The notes: generated from the letters alone by a model not told the origin. Positions 43,918-53,243 are shown, numbered from the stretch's first letter. The stretch is 62,417 nucleotides of DNA from an uncultured Anaerobiospirillum sp. (GCA_944390115.1 CALXOW010000014.1:1-62417), one strand, 5' to 3'. Made by a program: numbers and translations.

Positions 43918-46900
43918 CTAAAGTGGGCTAGTTGCTTGCTTATTCTTTAAGGCCTGCGCATATTCGTGCGGCATGACCTTCAAGAACTGACCTAAACAGT
44001 GGTCAAAGTCATTTAGCAGCTGTTGGCCTAAGGTCGAGCCGGTGCGGGCGACGTGCTCGCTGAGCAGCTCGTAAATGAGCGTCTCATCGTGCTTGCCTTG
44101 GTGGAGCGGCAGGTCGAGGCTATCCTCACTTTGCGGCTGAACATAGCAGGTCATAAAGTTACCTGAAGCCAGATGCTGCTGAGCGCTCCCCTGCGGATCG
44201 TAGAGATAGGCGACACCGCCGGACATACCGGCTGCGAAGTTGGAGCCAATCTGCCCTAAGACTAAGACGGTGCCATTGGTCATGTACTCACAGCCGTGGG
44301 CGCCCGTGCCTTCGACTACGCACGCCGCGCCGGAGTTACGCACTGCAAAGCGCTCACCGACACAGCCATTGATAAAGACCTTGCCTGAGGTGGCGCCATA
44401 GAGGCAGGTGTTACCAGCGATAATATTGGCGCTGGCCTCTGCGGCAAAATCGCGATCCTTCTTGATCGCAATGACACCGCCTGATAGGCCTTTGCCCACA
44501 TAGTCGTTGGCCTCGCCCTCAAGCTCTAAGGTCAAGCCTTGGGTTAAGAAGGCACCCAAGCTTTGACCGGCGGTACCACGCAGCTTCAAGGTGATGAAGT
44601 TATCGGCCAACTCACCAGGGTGGAGCTTGGTGAGCTGGGCGCCTAACATGGTGCCCACCGCGCGGTTGATATTGCACACGCTGCTTTCAATCGTGAGCGG
44701 TTGATGAGATTGCACCGCCTGGGTCACGGCCTCTAAGTATTGATAGTCAAAGCTGTGCTCGAGCTCGTGCTCTTGCTCCTTGCTATGGTGCATGGCATCA
44801 GGGCTCTCAGCGGGCTCTTGGTAGAAGATCGGGGTTAGGCTTAAGGTGCGGGCCTTAGCAAAGTGGGCGCTTAGCTCATCTGGCTCACGCTGCTGCAGGT
44901 ACTCGCTATGGCCAATTAAGTCCTCAAACTTGGCTACACCTAAGGAGGCCATGAGGGCACGGGCTTCTTCGGCCACAAAATAGAAGAAATTGATAAGCTT
45001 CTCTGGGGTGCCCACGAAGTTCTTACGCAGCTCAGGATCTTGGGTCGCGATGCCCGCTGGGCAAGTGTTCTTTTGGCACTTGCGCATGATTGTGCAGCCT
45101 AAGCACACTAAGGCGGTGGTACCAAAGGCAAACTCGTCGGCACCTAACAAGGCACCAATCACCACGTCGCGGCCAGTCTTAATTTGTCCATCGACTTGCA
45201 CCCGTACTCGTGAGCGCAGTTTATTGCGCACTAAGGTTTGCTGTACTTCACTAAGGCCCAATTCCCAAGCCGAACCGGTGTTCTTAATCGAGGAAGCCGG
45301 AGCGGCACCGGTACCACCATCGTGACCTGAGATCACGATATGGTCGGCCTTGCACTTGGCCACACCGGCTGCGACTGTGCCGACACCGACTTCGGACACC
45401 AGCTTAACCGAGATGCGGGCACGATCGTTGGCACGCTTTAAGTCGTAGATGAGCTGGGCTAAGTCTTCAATCGAGTAGATGTCGTGGTGCGGTGGTGGCG
45501 AAATCAGGCCCACGCCCTCCGGGCTGTGACGCAGCTTGCCGATGTAAGCGGAAACCTTGTGCCCAGGGAGTTGACCGCCTTCACCGGGCTTAGCACCTTG
45601 GGCCATCTTGATTTGGATTAAGTCGGCGGATTGCAGATACTGCGAGGTGACACCAAAGCGGCCCGAAGCTACTTGTTTGGTGCGCGAACGCAGGCTATCA
45701 CCGGCCTTTAAGGCAATCGGTACCACCGCATCTGAGCCTAAGACCTCAACTAAGTTGGTATCGTGGTCGATAGGGGCAAAACGGCGCTCATCCTCGCCGC
45801 CTTCACCGCTATTGGACATAGCCCCAATGCGATTCATAGCGATGGCCATCGTGGCGTGCGCTTCGGTCGAAATCGAGCCCATCGACATGGCAGCGGTAGC
45901 AAAGCGCTTCACGATGCTTTCCGCGCTCTCCACCTCCGACAGGGCAATTGGCGCCTTCGGGCTCTTAAACTCAAAGAGGCTGCGTAAGGTCATGAGGCGG
46001 CTGGAGTTATCGTTGATGATGGCCGCATAGCGCTCATAAGCGGCCTTATCATGATGCGTCACCGCCCGCTGCAAGGCAACCACGGCCTCAGGCGTCCACA
46101 TATGATCCTCGCCTTGATAGCGCACTGCTAAATCACCACCAACCGGTAGCGCGGTCAGACTGTGGCGCAGTCTAAAGAACGCATCCTGATGCATCTTGAC
46201 CGCTTCAGCGGCGATATCAAACAGGCCCACGCCTTCAATCGGGCTTGGGGTATTGGTGAAGTAGTTGGCGACAAAGCTCGACTTAAGGCCAATTGCCTCA
46301 AAGATCTGGGCGCCGATGTAGGACATATAGGTGCAGATGCCCATCTTGGCCATGATCTTCAACAGGCCCTTATCGACGGCCTTGATATAGGCGTGCTCTG
46401 CTTGGAGAGCCGCCTCTTCATTCGGGGCTAAGCTGCGTACTAAATCTAAAGCAAGGTATGGGTACACCGCTTCCGCACCATAGCCGCCTAATAAGGCAAA
46501 GTGGTGAATGGTGCGCGCCGAACCTGTTTCCACCACTAAGCCGGTCGAGGTGCGCAAGCCCTTTTCGACCAAGCACAGGTGAATGGCCGAGGTTGCCAAT
46601 AAGGCTGGGATCGCCACGCGCTCTTCACTGACATTGCGATCGGAGATGATGAGGATGTTGACGCCTGCGGCTACCGCATCGACCGCTGCCGCCTTGATGC
46701 TGGCTAGGCGCGCTTCAATGCCGTTCTTGCCCCAAGCAATAGGGTAGGTGATATCGATGCAGCGCGCGACAAACTTGCCAGAGGTCAGCTGATCGATCTG
46801 ATAAATACGCGCCATCTCCTCGGCGGTTAATACCGGCTGCTCCACCTCTAAACGCACTGGCGGATTGGTGTCCATGATGTTGAGTAGATCTGGACGCGGA

Positions 46901-48573
46901 CCGATAAAGGACACCAGAGAGGTCACCGCTTCTTCGCGAATTGGGTCAATCGGCGGGTTGGTGACCTGAGCAAAGAGCTGGCGGAAGTAATCGTAGAGCA
47001 CGCGATTATGCTGCGAGAGCACGGCAAAGGGGGCGTCGTTACCCATTGAGAGCACAGGATCGCCGCCGCCTTGCACCATCGGCACGATTAAGCGCTCGAT
47101 TTCTTCGCTGCTATAGCCAAAGACACCTAAGCCTTGCTCTAAGGTGAGGGCACCGGCTTGTCCGGCAATATTAACCGGGAGCTTAAAGGATGCACTACCA
47201 GATCCGTTTTCTGTGGTGACCGGTAGTAAGTCCGTGAGCTTGATGCGGATCTTATTGATCCACTCGCGGTAAGGCTTGGCGGTAGCAAGGGCGTTCTTGA
47301 GCTCAGCATCGTTGATGATGCGGCCTTGCTCGAGGTCAATTAAGAGCATGCGCCCCGGCTCTAAACGCCACTTTTGCTTGATATTGTGCTGCGGAATGTT
47401 GAGCACCCCGCTTTCTGAGGCGAGCACGATGTAATCATCGTGGGTGATAACGTACTTGGCTGGACGCAAGCCATTGCGATCTAAGGTCGCGCCAATTTGA
47501 CGGCCATCGGTAAAGGCGACCGCTGCCGGGCCATCCCAAGGCTCCATCATGGCGGCGTAGTACTCGTAGAAGGCCTTGAGGTTCGGATCCATTAAGGCAT
47601 CTTTTTCCCAGGCGGCCGGAATCATCATCATAGCCGCTTGCGCCAGAGAGTAGCCAGACATGGTCAGAAGCTCAAAGGCGTTGTCAAAGGAGGCCGAGTC
47701 CGATTGCCCCTGGAAGATGAGCGGCCAGAGCTTAGCTAAGTCCTCACCAAAAATAGGCGAGGAGATGTTCTTTTCACGGGCCAAAATCCAATTGAAATTG
47801 CCGCGCAAGGTGTTGATTTCACCATTGTGGGCAATCATACGGAATGGATGCGCCAGCGACCACTGCGGGAAGGTATTGGTCGAGAAACGCTGGTGGATTA
47901 AGGCTAAAGCCGAAATGGTGCGGCTATCTTGCAGATCTTGGTAGTACAGCCCAACTTGCGAGGCCAAAAGCTGGCCCTTATAGACCACGGTGCGGGCGCT
48001 AAAGGACGGGATGTAGAACTCCTTGCAGTGGTGGAGCTTTAAGTTGGCAATAGCGATCGAGCAGCGCTTGCGAATGATATAGAGCTTGCGCTCTAAGGCA
48101 TCGGTGACCAAGATGTCCTTAGATGGGCCGATAAAGATCTGGCGGATGATGGGCTCTTTGGCGCGTACCGCTGCGCTCATCGGCATCGTGTGGTCCACTG
48201 GGACATCGCGCCAGCCTAAGATGGTTTGGCCTTCAGCTAAGACCGCGCGTTCAATTTCTTCTTGGCAGGCATGGCGCGAGGCTGACTCCTGAGGTAGGAA
48301 AATCATGCCTACGCCGTAGGCGCCCTCAGGCGGCAGGGTTACGCCTTGGGCTTGCATATCATCGCGATAGAGCTTATCTGGGATCTGAATTAAGATACCC
48401 GCACCATCGCCTTGGAGGGGATCGGCACCAACGGCACCACGGTGGGTGAGGTTGGTTAAGATCTCAAGACCTTGCACCACGATTTTGTGGCTTTTCACGC
48501 CTTTGAGATGGGCGATCAAGCCCACACCGCAGGCGTCATGTTCAAAATTCTTCTGATAGAGGCCGTGTGTCAT
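43918..48573 (-). CDS. gltB: Glutamate synthase (NADPH) large subunit
   Basis: A 1551-residue subunit that makes two glutamates from glutamine and 2-oxoglutarate. After removal of a 14-residue propeptide the N-terminal nucleophile would be C15 (FEHDACGVGL) of the class II amidotransferase domain. The central and FMN-binding synthase domains contain GQLPGHKVSAYIGKLRHSPEG and GHDGGTGAAPASSIKNTG. The 3Fe-4S cluster cysteines are in CLGCTIMRKCQKNTCPAG. A C-terminal beta-helix GXGXG domain follows (GLSGGVIAI, AGMSGGVAYL). It lies 170 bp after glnA. Confidence 0.95.
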   Translation of the reverse strand: MTHGLYQKNFEHDACGVGLIAHLKGVKSHKIVVQGLEILTNLTHRGAVGADPLQGDGAGILIQIPDKLYRDDMQAQGVTLPPEGAYGVGMIFLPQESASRHACQEEIERAVLAEGQTILGWRDVPVDHTMPMSAAVRAKEPIIRQIFIGPSKDILVTDALERKLYIIRKRCSIAIANLKLHHCKEFYIPSFSARTVVYKGQLLASQVGLYYQDLQDSRTISALALIHQRFSTNTFPQWSLAHPFRMIAHNGEINTLRGNFNWILAREKNISSPIFGEDLAKLWPLIFQGQSDSASFDNAFELLTMSGYSLAQAAMMMIPAAWEKDALMDPNLKAFYEYYAAMMEPWDGPAAVAFTDGRQIGATLDRNGLRPAKYVITHDDYIVLASESGVLNIPQHNIKQKWRLEPGRMLLIDLEQGRIINDAELKNALATAKPYREWINKIRIKLTDLLPVTTENGSGSASFKLPVNIAGQAGALTLEQGLGVFGYSSEEIERLIVPMVQGGGDPVLSMGNDAPFAVLSQHNRVLYDYFRQLFAQVTNPPIDPIREEAVTSLVSFIGPRPDLLNIMDTNPPVRLEVEQPVLTAEEMARIYQIDQLTSGKFVARCIDITYPIAWGKNGIEARLASIKAAAVDAVAAGVNILIISDRNVSEERVAIPALLATSAIHLCLVEKGLRTSTGLVVETGSARTIHHFALLGGYGAEAVYPYLALDLVRSLAPNEEAALQAEHAYIKAVDKGLLKIMAKMGICTYMSYIGAQIFEAIGLKSSFVANYFTNTPSPIEGVGLFDIAAEAVKMHQDAFFRLRHSLTALPVGGDLAVRYQGEDHMWTPEAVVALQRAVTHHDKAAYERYAAIINDNSSRLMTLRSLFEFKSPKAPIALSEVESAESIVKRFATAAMSMGSISTEAHATMAIAMNRIGAMSNSGEGGEDERRFAPIDHDTNLVEVLGSDAVVPIALKAGDSLRSRTKQVASGRFGVTSQYLQSADLIQIKMAQGAKPGEGGQLPGHKVSAYIGKLRHSPEGVGLISPPPHHDIYSIEDLAQLIYDLKRANDRARISVKLVSEVGVGTVAAGVAKCKADHIVISGHDGGTGAAPASSIKNTGSAWELGLSEVQQTLVRNKLRSRVRVQVDGQIKTGRDVVIGALLGADEFAFGTTALVCLGCTIMRKCQKNTCPAGIATQDPELRKNFVGTPEKLINFFYFVAEEARALMASLGVAKFEDLIGHSEYLQQREPDELSAHFAKARTLSLTPIFYQEPAESPDAMHHSKEQEHELEHSFDYQYLEAVTQAVQSHQPLTIESSVCNINRAVGTMLGAQLTKLHPGELADNFITLKLRGTAGQSLGAFLTQGLTLELEGEANDYVGKGLSGGVIAIKKDRDFAAEASANIIAGNTCLYGATSGKVFINGCVGERFAVRNSGAACVVEGTGAHGCEYMTNGTVLVLGQIGSNFAAGMSGGVAYLYDPQGSAQQHLASGNFMTCYVQPQSEDSLDLPLHQGKHDETLIYELLSEHVARTGSTLGQQLLNDFDHCLGQFLKVMPHEYAQALKNKQATSPL

Positions 48574-48685
48574 CGTTATCTTCTCACGGAGCAGGCGTTA
48601 GCACCAGTAAAGTAACGCCAAGAGAGCTCGCTCAAGGGCTTACGCTGAGCCCTAAGTTCTGTTCGCAGCTAGGCTTAAGCTAAGG

Positions 48686-48725
48686 GGGCCCGGCCCTGAC
48701 CAAATGGGGTCTAAGGGACGGGCCT
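48686..48725 (-). terminator. GC-rich hairpin between glnA and gltB, weak terminator or attenuator
   Basis: GGGCCCGGCCCT and AGGGACGGGCCT pair imperfectly around a 15-base loop just after the glnA stop. No T-run follows, so partial read-through from glnA into gltBD is plausible. Confidence 0.35.
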
Positions 48726-48743
48726 GCGGGGGACAGCGGGCGC

Positions 48744-50153
48744 TTAGAGGCTGTAGTAGAGCTCAAACTCAGCTGGGTGTGGGATGGAGTTGACCTTAGT
48801 GCACTCCTCGAGCTTGAGGTTGATGTAGGCGTCGATGCTGTCCTCAGAGAAGACGCCGCCCTTAAGTAAGAACGCCTTGTCTTGATCTAAGGCTTGCAGG
48901 GCTTCCTCAAGCGAGGCGGCCACTTGTGGAACGTTCATGGCCTCCTCTGGCGGTAAGTCGTAGAGGTTCTTATCCATTGGATCGCCCGGCTCGATCTTGT
49001 TTAAGATGCCGTCAAGACCGGCCATTAACATGGCGGTAAAGGCGAGATATGGGTTAGCGGTGCAATCGGGGAAGCGTACTTCGATGTGCGCAGTCTTTGG
49101 GTTTAAGGCTGCCGGGATGCGGATCGAAGCCGAGCGGTTCGAGGCCGAGTAAGCCAGCATGATCGGAGCCTCAAAGCCTGGAACTAAGCGCTTGTAGGAG
49201 TTGGTGGAAGGGTTGGTGAAGGCATTGAGGGCCTTAGCGTGCTTGATGATACCGCCGATGTACCACAGAGCTTCTTGGGACAGACCGCCATAGAGGTTGC
49301 CCGCGAAGATATTGCGGCCATCTTTAGCAATCGACTGGTGGCAGTGCATACCCGAGCCGTTATCACCGGCCATGGGCTTAGGCATAAAGGTCGCGGTCTT
49401 ACCAAACTGCGCGGCGACGTTTTGCACTACATACTTGTAGAGCAGGACTTCATCGGCCTTCTTGGTTAAGGTGTTGAAGCGGGTAGCGATTTCATTTTGT
49501 CCGGCGGTGGCCACCTCGTGGTGATGGGCCTCGACGACTAAGCCTAACTGCTTCATCTTAAGGCACATCTGCGAGCGCATCTCTTGAGCCGAATCAACTG
49601 GAGGTACTGGGAAGTAGCCGCCTTTGACGCCGGGACGGTGGCCCTTATTGCCCTCAGGGTAGACCTTATCGGAGTTCCAAGCGGCCTCAATGTCATCGAT
49701 CGCGACCATGGAGCCGGACATGCCGGTCTTAAAGCGGATGTCATCAAAAACAAAGAACTCAGGCTCTGGGCCAAAGCACGCGGCATCACCGATGCCGGTG
49801 GAGCGCAGGTATTGCTCGGCGCGCTTGGCGATGGAGCGTGGGTCACGGTCATAGCCGTTTAAGGTGCTCGGCTCCAAGATGTCGCAGCGGATCGCGACGG
49901 TTGGCGTCTCAAAGAACGGATCTAAGAACACGGTGTCTAAGTCGGCCATTAAGAGCATGTCCGACTTGTCGATGCCACGCCAGCCGCCGATGGACGAGCC
50001 ATCAAAGAGTTTGCCTTCTTTGACAAAGTCCTCGTCGATAGCCTCAGCCGGCAGCGAGATGTGCTGCTCCTTGCCCTTGGTGTCGACAAAGCGCAGGTCG
50101 GCAAACTCGACCTGGTGGGTCTTAATTAAATCTTGTAATTCTTGATAGGTCAT
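48744..50153 (-). CDS. glnA: Glutamine synthetase type I
   Basis: The dodecameric enzyme joins ammonia to glutamate at the cost of ATP. The ATG at 50153 gives exactly 469 residues, the length of E. coli GlnA, and the matching start [16 protein letters not shown]. Catalytic motifs include [19 protein letters not shown] and [12 protein letters not shown]. The adenylylation tyrosine is present in [14 protein letters not shown] lies 10 bp upstream. With gltBD downstream it forms the full GS-GOGAT pathway. Confidence 0.96.
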   Translation of the reverse strand: MTYQELQDLIKTHQVEFADLRFVDTKGKEQHISLPAEAIDEDFVKEGKLFDGSSIGGWRGIDKSDMLLMADLDTVFLDPFFETPTVAIRCDILEPSTLNGYDRDPRSIAKRAEQYLRSTGIGDAACFGPEPEFFVFDDIRFKTGMSGSMVAIDDIEAAWNSDKVYPEGNKGHRPGVKGGYFPVPPVDSAQEMRSQMCLKMKQLGLVVEAHHHEVATAGQNEIATRFNTLTKKADEVLLYKYVVQNVAAQFGKTATFMPKPMAGDNGSGMHCHQSIAKDGRNIFAGNLYGGLSQEALWYIGGIIKHAKALNAFTNPSTNSYKRLVPGFEAPIMLAYSASNRSASIRIPAALNPKTAHIEVRFPDCTANPYLAFTAMLMAGLDGILNKIEPGDPMDKNLYDLPPEEAMNVPQVAASLEEALQALDQDKAFLLKGGVFSEDSIDAYINLKLEECTKVNSIPHPAEFELYYSL

Positions 50154-50844
50154 AGCAACAGGCTCCAAGGGGACTTAGCCCCAACAATAGGAAGCAAAGT
50201 AATGAGCAAAAGTAAGATGAGCAAAAGAGCTCGCCTTGAGGCGAAACTGGGACAGCCCGTGAAGCCAAGTAAAGCAAGGCAAGGCACACTCAAAGCAGCA
50301 GTCCAAAAAGCTTTAAGCTGCCGGCTTGGCTTCACGGTAGAAAAGTCGATAAATATCAGCTTTTCCTGCAACTTGCACCAAAATAGAACGCAGTTTTAAA
50401 ATTTATTTAGGTGAACTGCATCGCAGTTTTGGCGCTTGTTTTGTGCTGTTGGCGCTAATTTTGGGCGATTTGTGGCCTGAGATCAACGAAAATCACGTGA
50501 TAGTTCATATCCTGGAGCATCGGTGCACTGTTTTTGAAGTTTTAAAATCACGTATCAAAACAGTGCAATAGCTACAACCGGCGGCACTGGTAGCGCGCAC
50601 CTCGCCAAGTAAAGAGTGATAAATAACCTCACCAAGCGTGCACCATCGCTGGGTGCCAAGATTTGACCTACGTTAAAAGCGGTCAAAAAGTCCATTTTCA
50701 GTATGGTCACACCGCTTTACCGTGGTGCGCAATTGAGGGCGGCAGCGCGCATAATTGGCTGAAATTAGCGTGCTCCATAAAAGAAAAAGTGCGGAACAAC
50801 TGGTAGAACGGAGTCTGGTTTGCTCACAGAATTGTCGTTATGAC
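50154..50844. other. Long non-coding region upstream of glnA
   Basis: About 690 bp hold no gene I can support, between divergent glnA and the small secreted protein genes. Notable are AACTGC-atc-GCAGTT (50414-50428), ATCACGTGAT (50492-50501) and a long inverted repeat at 50524-50567. A near NtrC-like pair GCAC...GTGC lies at 50639-50655, where the spacer is 9 bp, not the expected 7. No consensus sigma-54 promoter facing glnA was found; TGGTGC-aag-TTGCA at about 50379-50392 is two bases short. Confidence 0.45.
50524..50567. repeat. Perfect 11-bp inverted repeat with 22-bp centre
   Basis: TGCACTGTTTT (50524-50534) and AAAACAGTGCA (50557-50567) are exact reverse complements. The sequence AAAATCACGT occurs inside the centre and again at 50489-50498, just before the palindrome ATCACGTGAT. 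It could be a regulator binding site or a hairpin in a glnA leader. Confidence 0.7.
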
Positions 50845-50860
50845 TGTGATTTACTTCACA
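50845..50860 (+). promoter_or_regulatory. Perfect CRP-type binding site upstream of the Asp/Trp protein
   Basis: TGTGA-tttact-TCACA matches the E. coli CRP consensus at all ten conserved positions. It is 121 bp before the start of the 91-residue secreted protein. A possible -10 (TACAAT, 50921-50926) would place it near -80, a known class I spacing. Confidence 0.7.
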
Positions 50861-50980
50861 GGGTAAGCAGCAGGTAGGTGGACTTAATCTAAATTTAACA
50901 AAGCGCTTATAGCTTTTGGTTACAATGCCATCAAAGGCAGAAATAAGCCTTTTCTTGCGCAACTAGTAGGAGCCGTTGTT

Positions 50981-51256
50981 ATGACCAAAGCCCCTTTACT
51001 TAAATTGTTACTTGCCGTGCTCGCCCTGACTTCGGTGGGCAGCGCCACTCACGCTGTGCCGTTAAGCGCAGACCCAATGGGCAGCAGCGTCACGCAAGAG
51101 ACGCTCTCGTGGCTGGATAGCCAAGAGCAGATCCTGCTGGCCGACGATGATTGGGACGATGACGATCGTTGGGATGACGATGATGACGACGACGATTGGG
51201 ATGATGACGATCGTTGGGACGATGACGACGACGATGATGATGACTGGGACGACTAA
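50981..51256 (+). CDS. Small secreted poly-aspartate/tryptophan protein
   Basis: The 91-residue product has a signal peptide (LLLAVLALTSVGSATHA) and about 28 ordinary residues. It ends in a 37-residue tail of 30 Asp, 5 Trp and 2 Arg, in the order D3-W-D4-R-W-D8-W-D4-R-W-D9-W-D2. AGGAG precedes the start. I do not recognise a family. The tail could bind divalent cations or a cationic surface, with Trp at near-regular intervals. The next gene encodes a second protein of the same flavour, so they probably belong to one system. A terminator follows at 51299. Confidence 0.8.
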   Translation: MTKAPLLKLLLAVLALTSVGSATHAVPLSADPMGSSVTQETLSWLDSQEQILLADDDWDDDDRWDDDDDDDDWDDDDRWDDDDDDDDDWDD

Positions 51257-51298
51257 GTGAGCTCGCCCAACATTGCAAGCGTGACGCTCAAATTCAAG

Positions 51299-51336
51299 CG
51301 CCAACTCTCAAATCGGGAGTTGGCGTTTTGGTTTTG
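51299..51336 (+). terminator. Intrinsic terminator
   Basis: CGCCAACTC (51299-51307) and GAGTTGGCG (51317-51325) form a 9-bp stem, followed by TTTTGGTTTT. It ends the transcript of the small Asp/Trp protein. Confidence 0.85.
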
Positions 51337-51389
51337 GGCACAGTATCGGCTAATCTTGGGATAGGTTGACGTTTAGCAGGGAGGTCGCA

Positions 51390-51932
51390 ATGGCGCACAA
51401 AATCTGGAGTTCGCTCTTATTAGGCGCGGCAGTTATGGCGCTGAGCTGCTCAGCGCAGGCGCGCGATGGTTACGACGCGATGGAAGATCAGTTGCTGCAA
51501 AACGGCAGCACTGGGGCTCAGCCGCAGGGCTTTGGTCCAGGACCGGCGCGTGATGGCTGGCGCGCGCATGACCGCCATCATGACGAAGGACGCTGGGGCC
51601 ATCAGCGCTGGGACGAGGATGAATGGGAACCCGACGAGGACGAATGGGACGAGGATGAGTGGGAGCCCGATGAGGACGAGTGGGAACCCGATGAGGATGA
51701 GCCTGACGAGGACGAAGACGAGTGGGGCGATGAGTGGACCCTGCGTCTTGATGCGGGCCCAACTCAGTTAGTGGCTCACTGCGGTCGAGGCGGTTGGCAC
51801 CGGGGTGGCGGCTGGCATCACGGCGGTTGGTGCCATGATGGTCCGCGCTCTGACTATTACGATCGTGCTCCGGACACTTGGGAGCGCCTGTACAGCCAGC
51901 GCCGCTATTATTACGAGGATAAGTGGTCTTAG
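51390..51932 (+). CDS. Secreted acidic Trp-repeat protein with His/Gly/Trp C-terminal region
   Basis: The 180-residue protein has a signal peptide (SLLLGAAVMALSCSAQA). From about residue 75 it has an acidic repeat of DEDEWEP units, with Trp every six to seven residues. Next is TLRLDAGPTQLVAHCGRGG, then a His/Gly/Trp-rich segment (GWHRGGGWHHGGWCHDG) with two cysteines, and a Tyr-rich end. The ATG at 51390 has GGGAGG upstream; a TTG at 51366 is less likely. The acidic and histidine-rich parts suggest metal binding, but no family is recognised. It has its own terminator. Confidence 0.78.
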   Translation: MAHKIWSSLLLGAAVMALSCSAQARDGYDAMEDQLLQNGSTGAQPQGFGPGPARDGWRAHDRHHDEGRWGHQRWDEDEWEPDEDEWDEDEWEPDEDEWEPDEDEPDEDEDEWGDEWTLRLDAGPTQLVAHCGRGGWHRGGGWHHGGWCHDGPRSDYYDRAPDTWERLYSQRRYYYEDKWS

Positions 51933-51954
51933 ACCCAGCTGAGATTGCGCTTAT

Positions 51955-51989
51955 AGGCGCCTGCTTCCTTGTGGAGGCGGCGCCTTTTT
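51955..51989 (+). terminator. Intrinsic terminator
   Basis: AGGCGCC (51955-51961) and GGCGCCT (51979-51985) pair, with an inner smaller stem, and T5 follows. It separates the second acidic protein from the third secreted protein. Confidence 0.7.
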
Positions 51990-52077
51990 CGTGCCGCTCA
52001 TTTTGAGGCCGCGCTCAATGACAGGCGGCACGGGACGCGCTATGCTGAGCGCACTGCGGTCAGGTAAGGAGAGAGCT

Positions 52078-52950
52078 ATGGAGCGCAAAATCTGGTTGGT
52101 GCTGGTAGCGGTAGTGCTGTGGACGCTGGGGCAGACGGCGTGGGCGCAAGAGAATACGATCCCGCGCGAATTGCGTGAGCAAATGTATGCGCAAGTTAGA
52201 GCCAGTACCATTGCACGTGCGCAAAGTAGCATAGAAGCAAATCGCTTTCTGAGTGCCGAGAAAAAGGCAATTTTCTTGGACTACCAAGATCGACTCTTCA
52301 ACCGAACCCAGATTATCCCTAGCATGGTCGATGAGCTTCTTGATACCTATGGAGTCAAGCTGTTTGAGCTTCCACCGGAGCAGTCACGCGCTATTTTGAC
52401 GGGGTGGATCGGAGATATCTTTGGTCGCTATATGAGTGCGGGGCTCACCTATCTCTCAGACGATGACCGTAAAGTGTTCTTGTCCTTAGAAAGTGACATG
52501 ATGAGCCGGATGGAGCCGCATTATTGTGTGCTCTATGCCAACGGTGTCTTAACAATTGACTCGCTGGCCCAAAACAAAGATGTTAATGCTGATGTCATTA
52601 AGACCATGAGCAGCAAGCAACTCCAAGCGATGCTTGATACCCAGCTCAACGTTTTTACTCTTGGATCCCTGCATAAGGGCAAGCCACGTCAGGTGTCGCG
52701 GGCACAGTATGATGCGATGATGAACGCCTTTGTACAAGAACTTGTAGGCTGGATCGACTCTTTCCAACCTGAGGATTTGCCCGTGGTTGAGGCCTATCTC
52801 GATGGAGAGGAAATAAGCGAGAGCGATTATTGCACGCTCACTATTAGCCTCACCCAAATGGGGTTGGAGGCTGAGGGCAAGGTAGGAGAGCTGGTGCGCC
52901 TGATGATGTCATTTGGTAGTTTTGACGAGTCCGAGGTGGTCTCGGACTAA
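52078..52950 (+). CDS. Secreted protein of unknown function
   Basis: The 290-residue product has a signal peptide (IWLVLVAVVLWTLGQTAWAQ) after MERK, and the mature part is largely helical (for example QMYAQVRASTIARAQSSIEA). Two cysteines (in HYCVLYANG and SDYCTLTISL) could form a disulfide. The layout is a little like periplasmic DUF2059 proteins, but I cannot confirm a family. The ATG at 52078 is preceded by AAGGAG. It shares the M-x-x-K-I-W start with the previous secreted protein (MAHKIW, MERKIW), which may reflect gene kinship or a common secretion bias. Confidence 0.75.
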   Translation: MERKIWLVLVAVVLWTLGQTAWAQENTIPRELREQMYAQVRASTIARAQSSIEANRFLSAEKKAIFLDYQDRLFNRTQIIPSMVDELLDTYGVKLFELPPEQSRAILTGWIGDIFGRYMSAGLTYLSDDDRKVFLSLESDMMSRMEPHYCVLYANGVLTIDSLAQNKDVNADVIKTMSSKQLQAMLDTQLNVFTLGSLHKGKPRQVSRAQYDAMMNAFVQELVGWIDSFQPEDLPVVEAYLDGEEISESDYCTLTISLTQMGLEAEGKVGELVRLMMSFGSFDESEVVSD

Positions 52951-53047
52951 AGCTTGCCCATTGAGCTGCGCGGTGCGCTCAAGTTACGCGGTGCGCGCGG
53001 GCCCCATGATGCTCTGGGGCGCTAGGGCCCAGGCGTGGGCGGGCGCC

Positions 53048-53152
53048 TTAGCGCTTGCGCCAGTAGATAAAGAAATAGATAGTGAGAAAGATCGCGAAGA
53101 TGAGCAGGACGCCCATCCAAAAATCGAGGCTCATGAAAGTCTCTAAGCTCAT
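53048..53152 (-). CDS. 34-residue single-span membrane peptide
   Basis: Read on the minus strand, the ATG at 53152 follows AAAGGAG by 6 bp. The peptide has a short polar start (MSLETFMSLD), one hydrophobic helix (GVLLIFAIFLTIYFFIY) and a basic end (WRKR), typical of small inner-membrane proteins. It diverges from the LysR gene, which starts 92 bp away. No family is recognised. The strong ribosome binding site and clean topology support it. Confidence 0.6.
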   Translation of the reverse strand: MSLETFMSLDFWMGVLLIFAIFLTIYFFIYWRKR

Positions 53153-53243
53153 AGCAGCTCCTTTAATCGGTCAATGCTCCAGATTGTGGCAAATTGTACC
53201 ATAGGCTATTATTGGTGCAGGTTGGATTAGGGCGGAGGCGTTA

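Noticed and set aside
50379-50392. Sigma-54-like promoter facing glnA (TGGTGC-aag-TTGCA)
   Set aside because: The distance between the GG and GC elements is two bases too short for sigma-54, which tolerates little variation.
50202-50399. Basic 65-residue plus-strand frame starting MSKSKMSKRARLEAK in the glnA leader
   Set aside because: A weak AGGA precedes it, but it is antisense to the glnA 5' region and shows no recognisable family. It is the best of the rejected small frames and worth testing by ribosome profiling.
50639-50655. NtrC-like site GCAC...GTGC
   Set aside because: The spacer is 9 bp where 7 is required, so the half-sites would not be in register.
50765-50962. Minus-strand 65-codon frame over the CRP-type site
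   Set aside because: It would overlap the promoter of the Asp/Trp protein gene, lacks a ribosome binding site and has unstructured composition.
51062-51304. Minus-strand frames rich in Val/Ile or His/Arg opposite the Asp/Trp repeats
   Set aside because: They are mirror images of the GAC/GAT repeat DNA; the plus-strand frame has a signal peptide, ribosome binding site and terminator.
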